A stretch of DNA of 64,000 bases from Comamonadaceae bacterium (lineage in GTDB: Bacteria; Pseudomonadota; Gammaproteobacteria; Burkholderiales; Burkholderiaceae_C). Under the pieces are notes generated by a model. The model had not been told where the DNA came from. It did not search any database and saw only the letters and a program-made list of their open reading frames with translations. The first letter of the stretch is position 1. Every line of letters starts with the position of its first letter. Shown here piece after piece: positions 43,714 through 52,100 of the stretch. A program made the translations under genes and the position numbers. The stretch is taken from the NCBI GenBank assembly GCA_027488255.1, contig JAIYBZ010000035.1:310001-374000 (forward strand), given 5' to 3'.

Positions 43714-44509
43714 AGGTCGCCTCCCACTGCTTGAAAATCTCGTGCAACTGCGTCACACCATCGGTCAAGGCCGCTGGACCGGGCTGCAAAATATCGGCCG
43801 ATTTGATTTCAAAAATGTGTTGGTTCCGCACAGCAGGCACGTCTTGCCAGCCCGCACGGGCCGCCGCTTTTTCAGAGCGAAATTTTTTCCCGCACAACGA
43901 CCCAATGATGATGTCGGGTGCGCGCTCGACAATCGTCTGACCGTTCGCAATGATGCGGTCTTTGCCCATCGGCATGGCCGCCAACTCGGGAAAACAGTCA
44001 TCCCCGCCGGCGATGCCCATCAGCTCTGAAACCCAACGAATGGCGCTGATGTGGGGCTCGTCCCACTCCTCAAAATACACCTTGGGTCGCCGTTTGAACT
44101 GCGCCGCTGTTTGCGCGATGGCGTTGAGTTGTGCGCGCATTTCTGCCAGTCGGGCCAGGCCCTGCTCGGCTTGCCCCACCATGGCCGCCACTTGGTAAAG
44201 CATCGAAAAAATCTCGTCCACACTGCGCTGGTTGAACACCGTGACCTGCACCCCCGCACGAATCAACAAGGCCGCAATATCGGCTTGCAGATCTGAAAAA
44301 CCAAATACGCAGTCGGGCTGCAGCGCCAAGATTTTGTCGATCTTGGCACTCAAAAAAGCACTGACTTTGGGCTTTTCTTCACGCGCGCGCCGGGGCCGCA
44401 CGGTGTAACCTGAAATCCCCACAATGCGCGCCTCTTCCCCCAGCATGTACAGCCATTCCGTCGTTTCCTCGGTGAGGCAGACGATGCGTTGGGGAAAAAG
44501 GTCACGCAT
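43706..44509 (-). CDS. BtuF-like cobalamin-binding-fold protein without signal peptide
   Basis: A 267-residue protein of the periplasmic-binding (BtuF/FhuD) fold. It has RIVCLTEETTEWLYMLGEEA, IVGISGYTVRPRRAREEKPK, KIDKILALQPDCVFGFSDLQ and EEWDEPHISAIRWVSELMGI. Residues 1-8 are MRDLFPQR and run directly into the mature fold; there is no hydrophobic signal segment, unlike the next gene, so it should stay in the cytoplasm. GTG 44518 (overlapping btuB by GTGA) is an alternative start and also gives no signal peptide. It lies between btuB and btuF in a riboswitch-controlled operon. A cytoplasmic corrinoid carrier or chaperone is possible; this is inference. Confidence 0.85.
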   Translation of the reverse strand: MRDLFPQRIVCLTEETTEWLYMLGEEARIVGISGYTVRPRRAREEKPKVSAFLSAKIDKILALQPDCVFGFSDLQADIAALLIRAGVQVTVFNQRSVDEIFSMLYQVAAMVGQAEQGLARLAEMRAQLNAIAQTAAQFKRRPKVYFEEWDEPHISAIRWVSELMGIAGGDDCFPELAAMPMGKDRIIANGQTIVERAPDIIIGSLCGKKFRSEKAAARAGWQDVPAVRNQHIFEIKSADILQPGPAALTDGVTQLHEIFKQWEATCA

Positions 44510-44514
44510 CTGTA

Positions 44515-46371
44515 TCACTTGGGTTGGTATTGCAAGGAAACAAAGATACCGCGCGGGGGAGTGTTATAGCCATAAGCCAGTTGATACGTTTCATTGAATG
44601 CATTTTCAATTTTGACTCGCGCTGTCCAATCGGGTGTCCATTTTTTACTGGCCATCAAATGCACCAAGGTGTAAGCCTCCAATCGATTGCTACTGTCCAC
44701 ACGATTCCCCGAAGCCAGCAATTGGGCACCCCAGTCAATGCCCATCATTTGCTTACTCAAGTCCATTGAACCGTAGTCCCTTGCGCGTCTTGCCAATCGC
44801 GCTTGTGTTTTTGCGTTGATGGGATTTTGATGCACTGAAGCCAATTTGTAAGTCCAGCCATGCAGGACACCCGAAAAGGCCGCTTCGATTCCGCGGTTTT
44901 CTACCAAGCCAATATTTTCATAGTTTGGCGACCCCGATTTATAAGCAATCGCATTGCTGGTTTCACTTTGAAAATGCACCAAGCGCAAGGCGCCTATGGG
45001 AGTTGCATAGTTCAGCCCTAACTCATAACCCTTGTGCTCCTCAGGTTTCAAATTGGGATTGCCGGTGGTGTATTGCGTGTTGAACAATTCACCCGTATTG
45101 GGCACCCGGAAGGAAGTTGAAAACAAGGCGGTCAACTTCAATGCCTCGGTCACTTGATAGCCCGAAGCTATCAACCAAGTTGTGGCCGATTTGCTCACGT
45201 TGGATGGGGTCGATTGGACTTCCACGCGGTCATGGCGCAAATTGGCTTGGTAGTCCAGTGCCTCTGTTCTGCCTGTGAAGCCTGCGAAATATGCCGTCGA
45301 TTTGCGGTTGTAACTGGCGCCTGATGTGTAATCGGCGTCCCCCATGTCCAAGCCAAAAGTCGCAGCCTGCAAGCCCAGGCGATAGACGTTGCTCCACTGC
45401 AAGCTTTTTTGCTTGCCCTGCGTCACGCTGCCGCTAGGGGCCCCATTATTAAATTCATTCGCTTCGTAATGAGATTGCGCAAAGGCCAGGCGTGAAGCCC
45501 AATGGGAATTGAGGCTCAGTTTGCCAAAAACCATTACATTGGATGTCTCTGTTTTGTTGTGGTGTGTGTCGGTGCTGGCACCGTACGCGTCGTCATACTG
45601 CAACCGACCATCAATGCGATTAGCATGGAAACCCATCGTTAACTTTTGGTCAATTTTTCTTTCGGCCTGAATGAAAACAGAAGACCTTTTCAATCCATCG
45701 CGATCGGGGTTGGCGCCGGTTTGCTGGAGGTGATTAACGGCCGAAAAGCCATCAGTCTCAAATCTTTGAGCCGAAATGCCCCAGCGCACATCTTCTGATT
45801 TGACGCTGTAGCCCGCTGACAAATCTGTGGTGTTCCGTGCGCCGTACGACACATAGCCTGAAGCGCCACCACCTCCGCCACTTTGTCCAATTCGCGTGAA
45901 GATATTGATCACGCCTCCAGTGGCAGCTTCGCCATAAACTGCGCCGGCATTGCCGCGCAAAATCTCAACTTTTTCAATTTGATGCGGTGGAATATCGATC
46001 AGCTTCAAAGTACCCGAGTGGTCGGTTTGCACACGGACACCATCGACAAACACCGCCACACTTTTGCTTTCTTGCCCCCGCATGAACAAAGAAGACACAG
46101 CGCCGGGACCACCATTGCGGCCAATTTCTACACCCGCTTGACCTTGCAAGAGATCGACCAAGGTGGGCGCTTGCGAACGCTCAATTTCTTCCCGCGTTAT
46201 GACACTTGCGGACGGAAGGACGTCTGACAAATTCTGCTCCATTCGAGAAGCTGAAATCACAATGGGGTTGAGTTCCAACCCTTGTGCCTGAGCCACGGCA
46301 AGCCCAGAAAGGGACAAAACAGAAAGCGCCGATCCACAAGCGCGCGCACCAAACCTGACAGATTTTTTCAT
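44515..46371 (-). CDS. btuB: TonB-dependent vitamin B12 outer-membrane receptor
   Basis: A 618-residue outer-membrane beta-barrel. A signal peptide ends near GLAVAQAQG, followed by a TonB-box-like ELNPIVISASRM. The plug domain has LPSASVITREEIERSQAPTL and SLFMRGQESKSVAVFVDGVR. The long C-terminal barrel has alternating aromatic/polar strands, ending in GIFVSLQYQPK. Length is right for BtuB (about 614). Substrate is assigned from the cobalamin riboswitch directly upstream and the linked btuFCD and cobQ. It heads the operon, and its stop overlaps the next gene's possible GTG start. Confidence 0.93.
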   Translation of the reverse strand: MKKSVRFGARACGSALSVLSLSGLAVAQAQGLELNPIVISASRMEQNLSDVLPSASVITREEIERSQAPTLVDLLQGQAGVEIGRNGGPGAVSSLFMRGQESKSVAVFVDGVRVQTDHSGTLKLIDIPPHQIEKVEILRGNAGAVYGEAATGGVINIFTRIGQSGGGGGASGYVSYGARNTTDLSAGYSVKSEDVRWGISAQRFETDGFSAVNHLQQTGANPDRDGLKRSSVFIQAERKIDQKLTMGFHANRIDGRLQYDDAYGASTDTHHNKTETSNVMVFGKLSLNSHWASRLAFAQSHYEANEFNNGAPSGSVTQGKQKSLQWSNVYRLGLQAATFGLDMGDADYTSGASYNRKSTAYFAGFTGRTEALDYQANLRHDRVEVQSTPSNVSKSATTWLIASGYQVTEALKLTALFSTSFRVPNTGELFNTQYTTGNPNLKPEEHKGYELGLNYATPIGALRLVHFQSETSNAIAYKSGSPNYENIGLVENRGIEAAFSGVLHGWTYKLASVHQNPINAKTQARLARRARDYGSMDLSKQMMGIDWGAQLLASGNRVDSSNRLEAYTLVHLMASKKWTPDWTARVKIENAFNETYQLAYGYNTPPRGIFVSLQYQPK

Positions 46372-46447
46372 GGAGAAACCAACAACAAAGCGCCCTCACC
46401 GCCTTCCCCGACAGTGCATGGGCTTTACAACCGGTCTTGCGACAGGT
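46372..46447 (-). other. btuB leader between riboswitch and start codon
   Basis: About 75 bases link the riboswitch to the btuB ATG (46371). No strong Shine-Dalgarno is visible just before the ATG. G+C-rich complementary stretches are present, so an expression platform that hides the start or forms a terminator is possible, but I cannot resolve the fold by eye. Confidence 0.3.
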
Positions 46448-46655
46448 CACCTTGTTGGCCGGTATCCGGGCTGACAGATGCGACCTTCATCACCTTCCCG
46501 GCGGCCTGTTTCAGAGCCACCAGTGGTTTGAGATGAAAGCGGGGTTTTTCGCTTGCGCAAAAACCCGTCTGCTTACCGTTGCGGGGGCAGCGCAGGTTCG
46601 GGGGGCCGTGGTGGCTTTTCCCTCCTGCTTCCCGTTGAACTGCGAGCCGTGAACC
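46448..46655 (-). promoter_or_regulatory. Cobalamin riboswitch (AdoCbl/B12 element)
   Basis: On the minus strand the leader of btuB carries the conserved elements in order. First is the core box CTGCCCCCGCAACGGTAAGC (about 46567-46586), then a long P-stem with a GCAAAAACC/GGTTTTTGCGC-type hairpin, and finally the B12 box with AGCCCGGATACCGGCC (46459-46475). A 5' closing stem begins near 46655 with GGTTCACGGCTCGC. This element binds adenosyl- or other cobalamins and shuts off the downstream transport operon when B12 is plentiful. Confidence 0.92.
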
Positions 46656-46759
46656 AGCCGCGCGAGCACCAACGCCCCTATTTTAGGCTGTAAGCTTTCA
46701 AAGAGCCTACAAAGCGGGCCTAGCCTCTACAATGTGTGACCACTTTTCCTTTGTCCGAC

Positions 46760-46987
46760 ATGGCCCATTCCGACACCATTGATCAAATTGCCGAGCGTGT
46801 AGATCATTTGTTGCTGCGCCACGAAGAGCTGCAACGCACCAATGCCTTGCTGGTCCAGCAAGTGCAGGGGTTGACGCTCGAGCGCGACCAGCTTAAATCC
46901 CGTCTGGCCGCAGCCAGAGCCAGGGTGGACGCCTTGATTGAGCGCCTGCCCGCATCTGCCCCAGCATCTCCAGAGGCTTCCGCATGA
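46760..46987 (+). CDS. ZapB-like coiled-coil protein upstream of ZapA
   Basis: A 75-residue protein, almost wholly a coiled coil: DTIDQIAERVDHLLLRHEEL continuing to VQGLTLERDQLKSRLAAARA, with an Ala/Pro tail. There is no membrane segment. Its last four bases overlap the zapA start (ATGA), and this small-coiled-coil/zapA pair is common in betaproteobacteria. A role in FtsZ-ring organisation together with ZapA follows from the pairing. ATG 46760 is preferred; an in-frame GTG eight codons earlier is possible. Confidence 0.8.
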   Translation: MAHSDTIDQIAERVDHLLLRHEELQRTNALLVQQVQGLTLERDQLKSRLAAARARVDALIERLPASAPASPEASA

Positions 46988-47322
46988 GCAGCAAACAATT
47001 GGACGTCCAAATCATGGGCCAGAGCTACATTTTGGGTTGCCCCGAAGGTGGCGAGGAGCGCCTCTTGGCCGCGGTCAGCAAAGTCGATGAAGCCATGTGC
47101 AAAATTCGCGACGCCGGCAAGATCAAAGCACGTGACCGCATTGCCGTCTTGGCGGCATTGAACTTGGCTTTCGAAGCACCTGCTGCAACCGCAACCCCTG
47201 CCACGCCGGTGGCGGCTGGGTCGGATGCAAGCGCCGAATTGCCGGCCGATTCACAGCAGCGCTTGAGCCAATTGCTCAAGCGTCTGGACCAAGTTTTGGA
47301 ACAAGACGGCCAGCTGATTTGA
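46984..47322 (+). CDS. zapA: Cell division protein ZapA
   Basis: A 112-residue protein that cross-links FtsZ protofilaments at the division site. The N-terminal globular part has KQLDVQIMGQSYILGCPEGG and EERLLAAVSKVDEAMCKIRD, then KARDRIAVLAALNLAFE, matching ZapA. An Ala/Thr/Pro-rich insert (about 60-85) separates this from the C-terminal helix QRLSQLLKRLDQVLEQDGQL. It is translationally coupled to the ZapB-like gene and is followed by 6S RNA, an arrangement conserved in beta- and gammaproteobacteria. Confidence 0.92.
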   Translation: MSSKQLDVQIMGQSYILGCPEGGEERLLAAVSKVDEAMCKIRDAGKIKARDRIAVLAALNLAFEAPAATATPATPVAAGSDASAELPADSQQRLSQLLKRLDQVLEQDGQLI

Positions 47323-47381
47323 GGCTTTTTGAGCAGTGTCCACCCCCTGCACTGCGGATTAATTAAGTCCTACAATGGCGG

Positions 47382-47555
47382 CGTCTGCGGTGCATGCCGG
47401 GCTTTATATTTCCTTGAACCAATGCTCTTAGAGCCCGGGCTTGGTACATCGGCTGGTGAGCGTGATCGTCTCGCGTCAGATGAACCCAACGCCAGTCTGC
47501 CCTCGCCCACCTGAACCCCGGTTCAGGATGCCGGTCCGGTGGCACTCGCAGACAC
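47382..47555 (+). ncRNA. ssrS: 6S RNA
   Basis: The transcript ends pair with each other: GTCTGCGGTGC near 47384 and GCACTCGCAGAC near 47543-47554 form the closing stem. Inside lie the conserved segments TTCCTTGAACC (about 47410), GGCTGGTGAGCG (about 47450) and CACCTGAACCCCGGTTCAGG (about 47508-47527). A TACAAT -10 sits at 47371-47376, placing +1 around 47382. Location directly after zapA is the conserved position. 6S RNA mimics an open promoter and sequesters sigma-70 RNA polymerase in stationary phase. Confidence 0.9.
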
Positions 47556-47584
47556 CTTCTCATTCACCCGTCCCCCTTCCCCTC

Positions 47585-48400
47585 ATGATCATTGAACCTT
47601 TGTTGTTGGCCGAGTTGGCTGTTTTGGGCCTGTGCACTGGTTTTTTGGCCGGCCTGCTGGGCATTGGGGGCGGCATGATCATGGTGCCCTTTTTGACTTA
47701 CCTGCTCGGGGCTCGGGGGGTCGGTCCTGATTTGGCCGTCAAGATGGCAATTGCCACCTCCATGGCCACCATCATCTTCACCTCGATCTCCAGTGTCAGG
47801 GCACACCACAAGAAAAAAGCCGTTCGCTGGGACTTGGTGAAAGGTTTGGCACCGGGCATTGTGATGGGCAGTTTGTTTGGCAGCATGGCCATTTTTGCTT
47901 TTGCCAAAGGCACTTATTTGGCCTTGTTCTTCGCGCTGTTTGTCGGTTTTTCCGCAACGCAAATGTTTTTAGACAAAAAGCCAGCGCCGACTCGGCAAGT
48001 TCCCGGCTTCACCGGCTTGCTGGGAGCCGGCGGACTGATTGGCTTGTTGTCGGGCTTGGTCGGTGCGGGTGGCGGCTTTATCAGCGTGCCCTTCATGACT
48101 TGGTGCAACGTGGCCATTCACAATGCCGTGGCGACCAGTGCCGCCTTGGGTTTTCCCATCGCGCTGGCCAACGTGGCGGGCTATGTGGCGAGTGGGCAAG
48201 GCGTTGAAAACCTGCCCGCCTACAGCTTTGGCTACCTTTGGTTGCCCGCATTGGCCGTGATCGCCACTTGCAGTGTGCTGATGGCCCCGTTGGGTGCCGC
48301 AACGGCCCACAAACTGCCGGTGAAACAACTCAAACGCGTCTTTGCCAGCGTGCTTTATTTGCTGGCCGCCTATATGTTGTACAAAGGCATAACGGGTTAA
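47585..48400 (+). CDS. TauE/SafE-family membrane protein (putative anion exporter)
   Basis: A 271-residue membrane protein with about eight hydrophobic helices. The duplicated family motif is seen as GFLAGLLGIGGGMIMVPFLT and GLLSGLVGAGGGFISVPFMT. It belongs to the TSUP family, some members of which export sulfite or sulfoacetate. I start at ATG 47585, just after the 6S RNA; the longer open frame upstream runs through the RNA gene and is rejected. Its TAA shares the bases TTAA with the stop of the convergent membrane-protein gene. The substrate is unknown. Confidence 0.9.
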   Translation: MIIEPLLLAELAVLGLCTGFLAGLLGIGGGMIMVPFLTYLLGARGVGPDLAVKMAIATSMATIIFTSISSVRAHHKKKAVRWDLVKGLAPGIVMGSLFGSMAIFAFAKGTYLALFFALFVGFSATQMFLDKKPAPTRQVPGFTGLLGAGGLIGLLSGLVGAGGGFISVPFMTWCNVAIHNAVATSAALGFPIALANVAGYVASGQGVENLPAYSFGYLWLPALAVIATCSVLMAPLGAATAHKLPVKQLKRVFASVLYLLAAYMLYKGITG

Positions 48401-49080
48401 GCGGCGGGTGTCACACACCACGGGGCTTGGTCATGCACCAAGCCCATCCACAAGGCCCACACCGACACCGCTGCCAAGGCAAAGCCTGCGAGGCGCATGC
48501 CCCAAGAACCATCTCCTAAAGTTTGCAGGCGCAAGAACAACCAAGGCCCTGCCCACAAACTGATGCTGCTGCCCAAGGCAAACAAGGCCATGGTCATGGC
48601 CCCATCCCAAGGGCGACTGGTCAAGGCGGCCACCATCAATGCCGAATAAAGCAAACCACAAGGCATCAGGGCCCAGAGCCCTCCGACCACCCAAGGCGCA
48701 GCGCGTCCCCAGCGTGCGTTGAATGTCCGAATGCGGGCCCACAAACCGCGGGCCGCGCTGTCCAGCCAAACCGGTTGACGGGCTTGAAACAAAAGCAACA
48801 AGCCCAAAGCCAGCGCCGCAAGGTGCAGCAGCGTCCAAGCCGGTCGCAACGCTGCAGACTGTGTGGTCAACCAGCCCAAGCCCTGAACGCTGGCCGCCGC
48901 CACTGCGCCCAACAAGGCGTAGCCAACAAGACGGCCAAACTGAAAGGCGAGCAAAGCCTGGGCACGCCGCTCTCCTGCGGCTTGGCCCAATCCGGCGCAA
49001 GCGGCACCACACATCGCGATGCAATGTGGCCCGCCCAAAATGCCCATCATCAAGGCCGTGATGGCCAAAGAACTTTGCAT
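48397..49080 (-). CDS. Sulfite exporter TauE/SafE-like membrane protein of the cbb3 assembly group
   Basis: A 227-residue protein with about six membrane helices. The N-terminus reads ALMMGILGGPHCIAMCGAAC, a Cys-containing G-G-P-H-C-x3-C-G motif typical of the family often found with cytochrome cbb3 assembly and copper ATPase genes. A further Cys is in WALMPCGLLYSALMVAA. It lies just downstream of hemN on the same strand. This suggests a role in copper or thiol handling for the oxidase, but that is by association only. Confidence 0.8.
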   Translation of the reverse strand: MQSSLAITALMMGILGGPHCIAMCGAACAGLGQAAGERRAQALLAFQFGRLVGYALLGAVAAASVQGLGWLTTQSAALRPAWTLLHLAALALGLLLLFQARQPVWLDSAARGLWARIRTFNARWGRAAPWVVGGLWALMPCGLLYSALMVAALTSRPWDGAMTMALFALGSSISLWAGPWLFLRLQTLGDGSWGMRLAGFALAAVSVWALWMGLVHDQAPWCVTPAA

Positions 49081-49164
49081 GGTGTGTTGCTTGAATTGTC
49101 GCCAGCCCCTGGGTCGGAGATACCCCTTTTAGAGACACTTCACGGTCAAGGGACAAAAGCCAAA

Positions 49165-50547
49165 TCAGATGATTTTAGAAAAACGACTGCGGTTGCGATC
49201 GGTTTGCAGATAACGATCGAACACCATCGCCACACCGCGGACAAAAAACCAGCCCAACGCCGTGACGTGGATGCCCGCATCGGTGAGCTGCACCAGGCCT
49301 TTTGCCTGCATCTCCTTGAGCTGCGACAACTCTTGCGCAAAGAGGCTTTTGAAGTCGATCAACCAAGAGGTGTTGATGGTTTCAAACTCCAAATGCCCTT
49401 GACACATCAACGCCATGATGACGGTGCGACGGATCAAGTCGTCTCGGCTCAAATTGAGCCCCCGCACCACTGGGAAATGGCCCCGGTCAAGCCAGTCGCA
49501 ATATTCCTCCATGGTCTTGGCGTTTTGGCTGTAGGTCGAGCCAATACGTCCTATTGAAGACACGCCCAATGCAATCAAATCGCAGTCGGCCTGGGTGCTG
49601 TAGCCCTGAAAATTGCGGTGCAAGCGGCCTTGTCTTTTGGCAATGGCCAAGGCGTCGTCTGGCAAAGCGAAATGGTCCATGCCAATGTAGACATAACCGG
49701 CCTGCGTGAGTGCCTCCAGTGATCGCGACAACATGGCCACCTTGTCGGTGCCCGCGGGCAAATCTTCGGCATGAATGCGTCGTTGCGGTTTGAAGCGCGC
49801 CGGCAGATGGGCGTAGGCGTAAAGGGCAATTCGGTCGGGGCGCAGTTGGTTCACCTGTGCCAAGGTGCGATCAAAGGATTCGGGGGTTTGCAGTGGCAAG
49901 CCATATATCAAGTCCACATTGACCGATTCAAAACCCAAACGCCTTGCCGACGTGACCAGCTGAAAGACTTGTTCAGCCGGTTGCACACGGTGCACCGCTT
50001 TTTGAACGGCGGGGTCAAAGTCTTGAACGCCAAAGCTCAATCGGTTGAACCCCAACTCGGCCAGCACCGCCAACCGTTTTTCATCCACCGTGCGCGGGTC
50101 GACTTCGACAGAATATTCGCCACCAGGGACAAATTCGAAGTGCTCTCGCAACATCGACATCAATTGGCGCAACTCATCATCGCTCATGAAGGTGGGCGTC
50201 CCGCCGCCAAGGTGCAATTGACTGACCGCTTGACCTCGCCCTAAATGGCGTGTGTGCAGCGCCACTTCCATGCCGAGATAACGCAGGTATTCTTGGGCAC
50301 GTTCTTTGTGTTTGGTGATGATTTTGTTACACGCACAGTAGTAACAAAGGGACTCGCAAAACGGGATGTGCACATAGACAGAAAGGGGCAACTGCTTGCC
50401 CACACCGGCAGCTTGGCGCTGAGCCAGTGCATCCACATAATCCTGCTCGCCAAAGGCTTCGACAAAACGGTCCGCAGTCGGGTAAGAGGTGTATCGGGGT
50501 CCAGGCACATCGAAACGTGTCAGCAAATCTGGAGTGATGACGGCCAT
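49165..50547 (-). CDS. hemN: Oxygen-independent coproporphyrinogen III dehydrogenase
   Basis: A 460-residue radical-SAM enzyme that makes protoporphyrinogen IX without oxygen, needed for heme under low oxygen. The [4Fe-4S] motif is HIPFCESLCYYCACNKI (C-x3-C-x2-C with a further Cys as in HemN), preceded by GPRYTSYPTADRFVEAFG. The GGGTP motif is in LHLGGGTPTFMSDDEL. ATG 50547 gives the usual N-terminus; an upstream in-frame ATG at 50607 would read through the promoter. It is divergent from fnr, and an FNR box lies between them. Confidence 0.95.
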   Translation of the reverse strand: MAVITPDLLTRFDVPGPRYTSYPTADRFVEAFGEQDYVDALAQRQAAGVGKQLPLSVYVHIPFCESLCYYCACNKIITKHKERAQEYLRYLGMEVALHTRHLGRGQAVSQLHLGGGTPTFMSDDELRQLMSMLREHFEFVPGGEYSVEVDPRTVDEKRLAVLAELGFNRLSFGVQDFDPAVQKAVHRVQPAEQVFQLVTSARRLGFESVNVDLIYGLPLQTPESFDRTLAQVNQLRPDRIALYAYAHLPARFKPQRRIHAEDLPAGTDKVAMLSRSLEALTQAGYVYIGMDHFALPDDALAIAKRQGRLHRNFQGYSTQADCDLIALGVSSIGRIGSTYSQNAKTMEEYCDWLDRGHFPVVRGLNLSRDDLIRRTVIMALMCQGHLEFETINTSWLIDFKSLFAQELSQLKEMQAKGLVQLTDAGIHVTALGWFFVRGVAMVFDRYLQTDRNRSRFSKII

Positions 50548-50617
50548 TGAACAGTCCCTTGATTCAATTGTGTTCAGATCAACGGCATAAATGTGCCCGC
50601 CAGACATTTTTTGGGCA

Positions 50618-50631
50618 TTGACTCAGGTCAA
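50618..50631. promoter_or_regulatory. FNR box between hemN and fnr
   Basis: TTGACTCAGGTCAA is a near-perfect dyad of the FNR consensus (TTGAT-N4-ATCAA). Its centre (50624.5) is 41.5 bases upstream of the point implied by a TTTAAT -10 at 50654-50659, the classic class II activating position for fnr. The spacing toward hemN (start 50547) also allows activation, with a weaker CATTTAT-like -10. A second, imperfect half-dyad TTGATCTAAGGCAA is at 50714-50727. Confidence 0.8.
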
Positions 50632-50756
50632 ATAATTGAAGGGTTTCTCAGGTTTTAATCATCCGAATTTGCATTCACCCGTTGAAGGCGCTATTTAGGT
50701 TTATGCTTCTGTCTTGATCTAAGGCAAAGCCCTCGCTTCACCATGAGACCAACACC

Positions 50757-51476
50757 ATGAACCCCCAAGCCATCAAAGTCGCATGCTCTAACTGCAATCT
50801 GCGGGAGTTGTGCATGCCTATGGGACTGTCCAACCAAGATTTGACCCGTCTCGACGATTTGGTCGCTGTGCGCCGCAAGGTCAAGCGCGGCGACACTTTG
50901 TTCACCAATGGCGAAAAATTCACCTCGCTTTACGCCATTCGTACCGGGTTTTTCAAAACCTGTTTGGCCACCGAAGACGGGCGGGACCAAGTCACGGGCT
51001 TCCAAATGGCGGGTGAAATCATTGGGCTGGATGGCATTGTGAATGACCAGCACACCTGCGATGCGGTGGCCTTGGAAGATGCCGAAGTGTGCGTCATGCC
51101 CTTTGACCGCATCGAAGAAATTTCGCGTGAAGTCACCGCGCTGCAAAACCACGTGCACAAAATCATGAGCCGTGAAATCGTGCGCGAACACGGTGTCATG
51201 TTGCTCTTGGGCAGCATGCGCGCCGAGGAGCGATTGGCGGCTTTCTTGTTGAACCTGGTGCAGCGCTTGCATGCCCGTGGGTTTTCGCAGTCCGAGTTGG
51301 TCTTGCGCATGACTCGGGAAGAAATCGGCAGCTACCTGGGCTTGAAACTTGAAACCGTGAGCCGTACTTTTTCAAAGTTTGTGGAAGACGGCATTGTTGA
51401 AGTCAAGCAACGCCATGTGCGCATTTTGGACACCGAAGCCCTGCAGCGTTTGGTCAACAACAACCAATGCCACTGA
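50757..51476 (+). CDS. fnr: FNR-type oxygen-sensing transcription regulator
   Basis: A 239-residue Crp/Fnr-family regulator. The iron-sulfur ligands are Cys10, Cys13 and Cys19 in VACSNCNLRELCMP, plus Cys101 in NDQHTCDAVAL, matching the four Cys of E. coli FNR that hold an oxygen-labile [4Fe-4S] cluster. The C-terminal helix-turn-helix reads REEIGSYLGLKLETVSRTFS, with the E-x2-S-R recognition pattern for TTGAT half-sites. It is flanked by hemN (divergent) and the cbb3 cluster (convergent), whose promoters carry matching boxes. It should switch on microaerobic respiration when oxygen falls. Confidence 0.95.
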   Translation: MNPQAIKVACSNCNLRELCMPMGLSNQDLTRLDDLVAVRRKVKRGDTLFTNGEKFTSLYAIRTGFFKTCLATEDGRDQVTGFQMAGEIIGLDGIVNDQHTCDAVALEDAEVCVMPFDRIEEISREVTALQNHVHKIMSREIVREHGVMLLLGSMRAEERLAAFLLNLVQRLHARGFSQSELVLRMTREEIGSYLGLKLETVSRTFSKFVEDGIVEVKQRHVRILDTEALQRLVNNNQCH

Positions 51477-51500
51477 GCGGGCTATAAAGCTGCGCCGTCT

Positions 51501-51794
51501 TCAGCAGCATCCGTCTTGCCGAGCGCACTCGGCGGGTCGCTGATCTGGCGACACTGGGCATCGATTGACCTCAAAAGGCGACATGGACAACAAGGTGGTC
51601 AAGCCGCTCGAAACCATCGTCAACGCCCAAAAAGCAAAAAACGCCAAGGTGTAAACGCCTTGCCTTGAGAGTGCCAAGGGGTGCCCAAACCAATGCAGAT
51701 CGTGTGGGTCGACCAGACCAAACACCATGATTTCTAGCAAGCCTGCGACCAGAAAAGCAGGCCATGCGATCCACATCAGTCTTTTCGCCAACAT
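51501..51794 (-). CDS. Small membrane protein of the cbb3 oxidase cluster
   Basis: A 97-residue protein with two predicted membrane helices (about 5-28, WIAWPAFLVAGLLEIMVFGL, and 45-68, GVYTLAFFAFWALTMVSSGL). The Cys-containing tail is NRCPVSPDQRPAECARQDGC. I do not recognise a named family. It is 20 bases after ccoH on the same strand and ends before the convergent fnr. The tail, with four Cys, could bind a metal or cluster, but that is only a possibility. Confidence 0.7.
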   Translation of the reverse strand: MLAKRLMWIAWPAFLVAGLLEIMVFGLVDPHDLHWFGHPLALSRQGVYTLAFFAFWALTMVSSGLTTLLSMSPFEVNRCPVSPDQRPAECARQDGCC

Positions 51795-51814
51795 AGCGGT
51801 CTCCAGTTGCCCGT

Positions 51815-52081
51815 TCAGGGCTTGTTTTCTGCGGCAGGCACCGGCAAGGCACCTGTGGTCGCATGGTTGCGTGCCTGCACTGCCGGGGCCAAGGTGGTCA
51901 GGGTGTCAGGCTGGTCCGCACGCACCTCGGCGGTCGACTTGATGAGCACGGGGTCTTGGCCACTCGCAGCCACGTAAAAGGTCAAGAACGAGGCCACGAT
52001 CACCACCAAGGGCCCGGCAATCACCAGCCAAAGGTAGCCAAATGTCCACCATGGTCGGTGGCTAGAAGAAGGGTTAGACAT
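51815..52081 (-). CDS. ccoH: CcoH/FixH-like cbb3 oxidase assembly protein
   Basis: An 88-residue protein with one membrane helix near the N-terminus (WTFGYLWLVIAGPLVVIVAS) and a periplasmic tail. Position and shape match FixH/CcoH, an assembly factor of cytochrome cbb3 oxidase, although it is shorter than the usual 150-170 residues. ATG 52081 gives MSNPSSSHRPWW; longer in-frame starts would lie in ccoG. It follows ccoG by 19 bases. The assignment leans on context. Confidence 0.7.
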   Translation of the reverse strand: MSNPSSSHRPWWTFGYLWLVIAGPLVVIVASFLTFYVAASGQDPVLIKSTAEVRADQPDTLTTLAPAVQARNHATTGALPVPAAENKP

Positions 52082-52100
52082 GCTGAACCTTTTTAAAAAA

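Noticed and set aside
47441..47584. N-terminal extension of the TauE/SafE protein
   Set aside because: The extra frame runs through the 6S RNA gene and lacks hydrophobic or conserved character.
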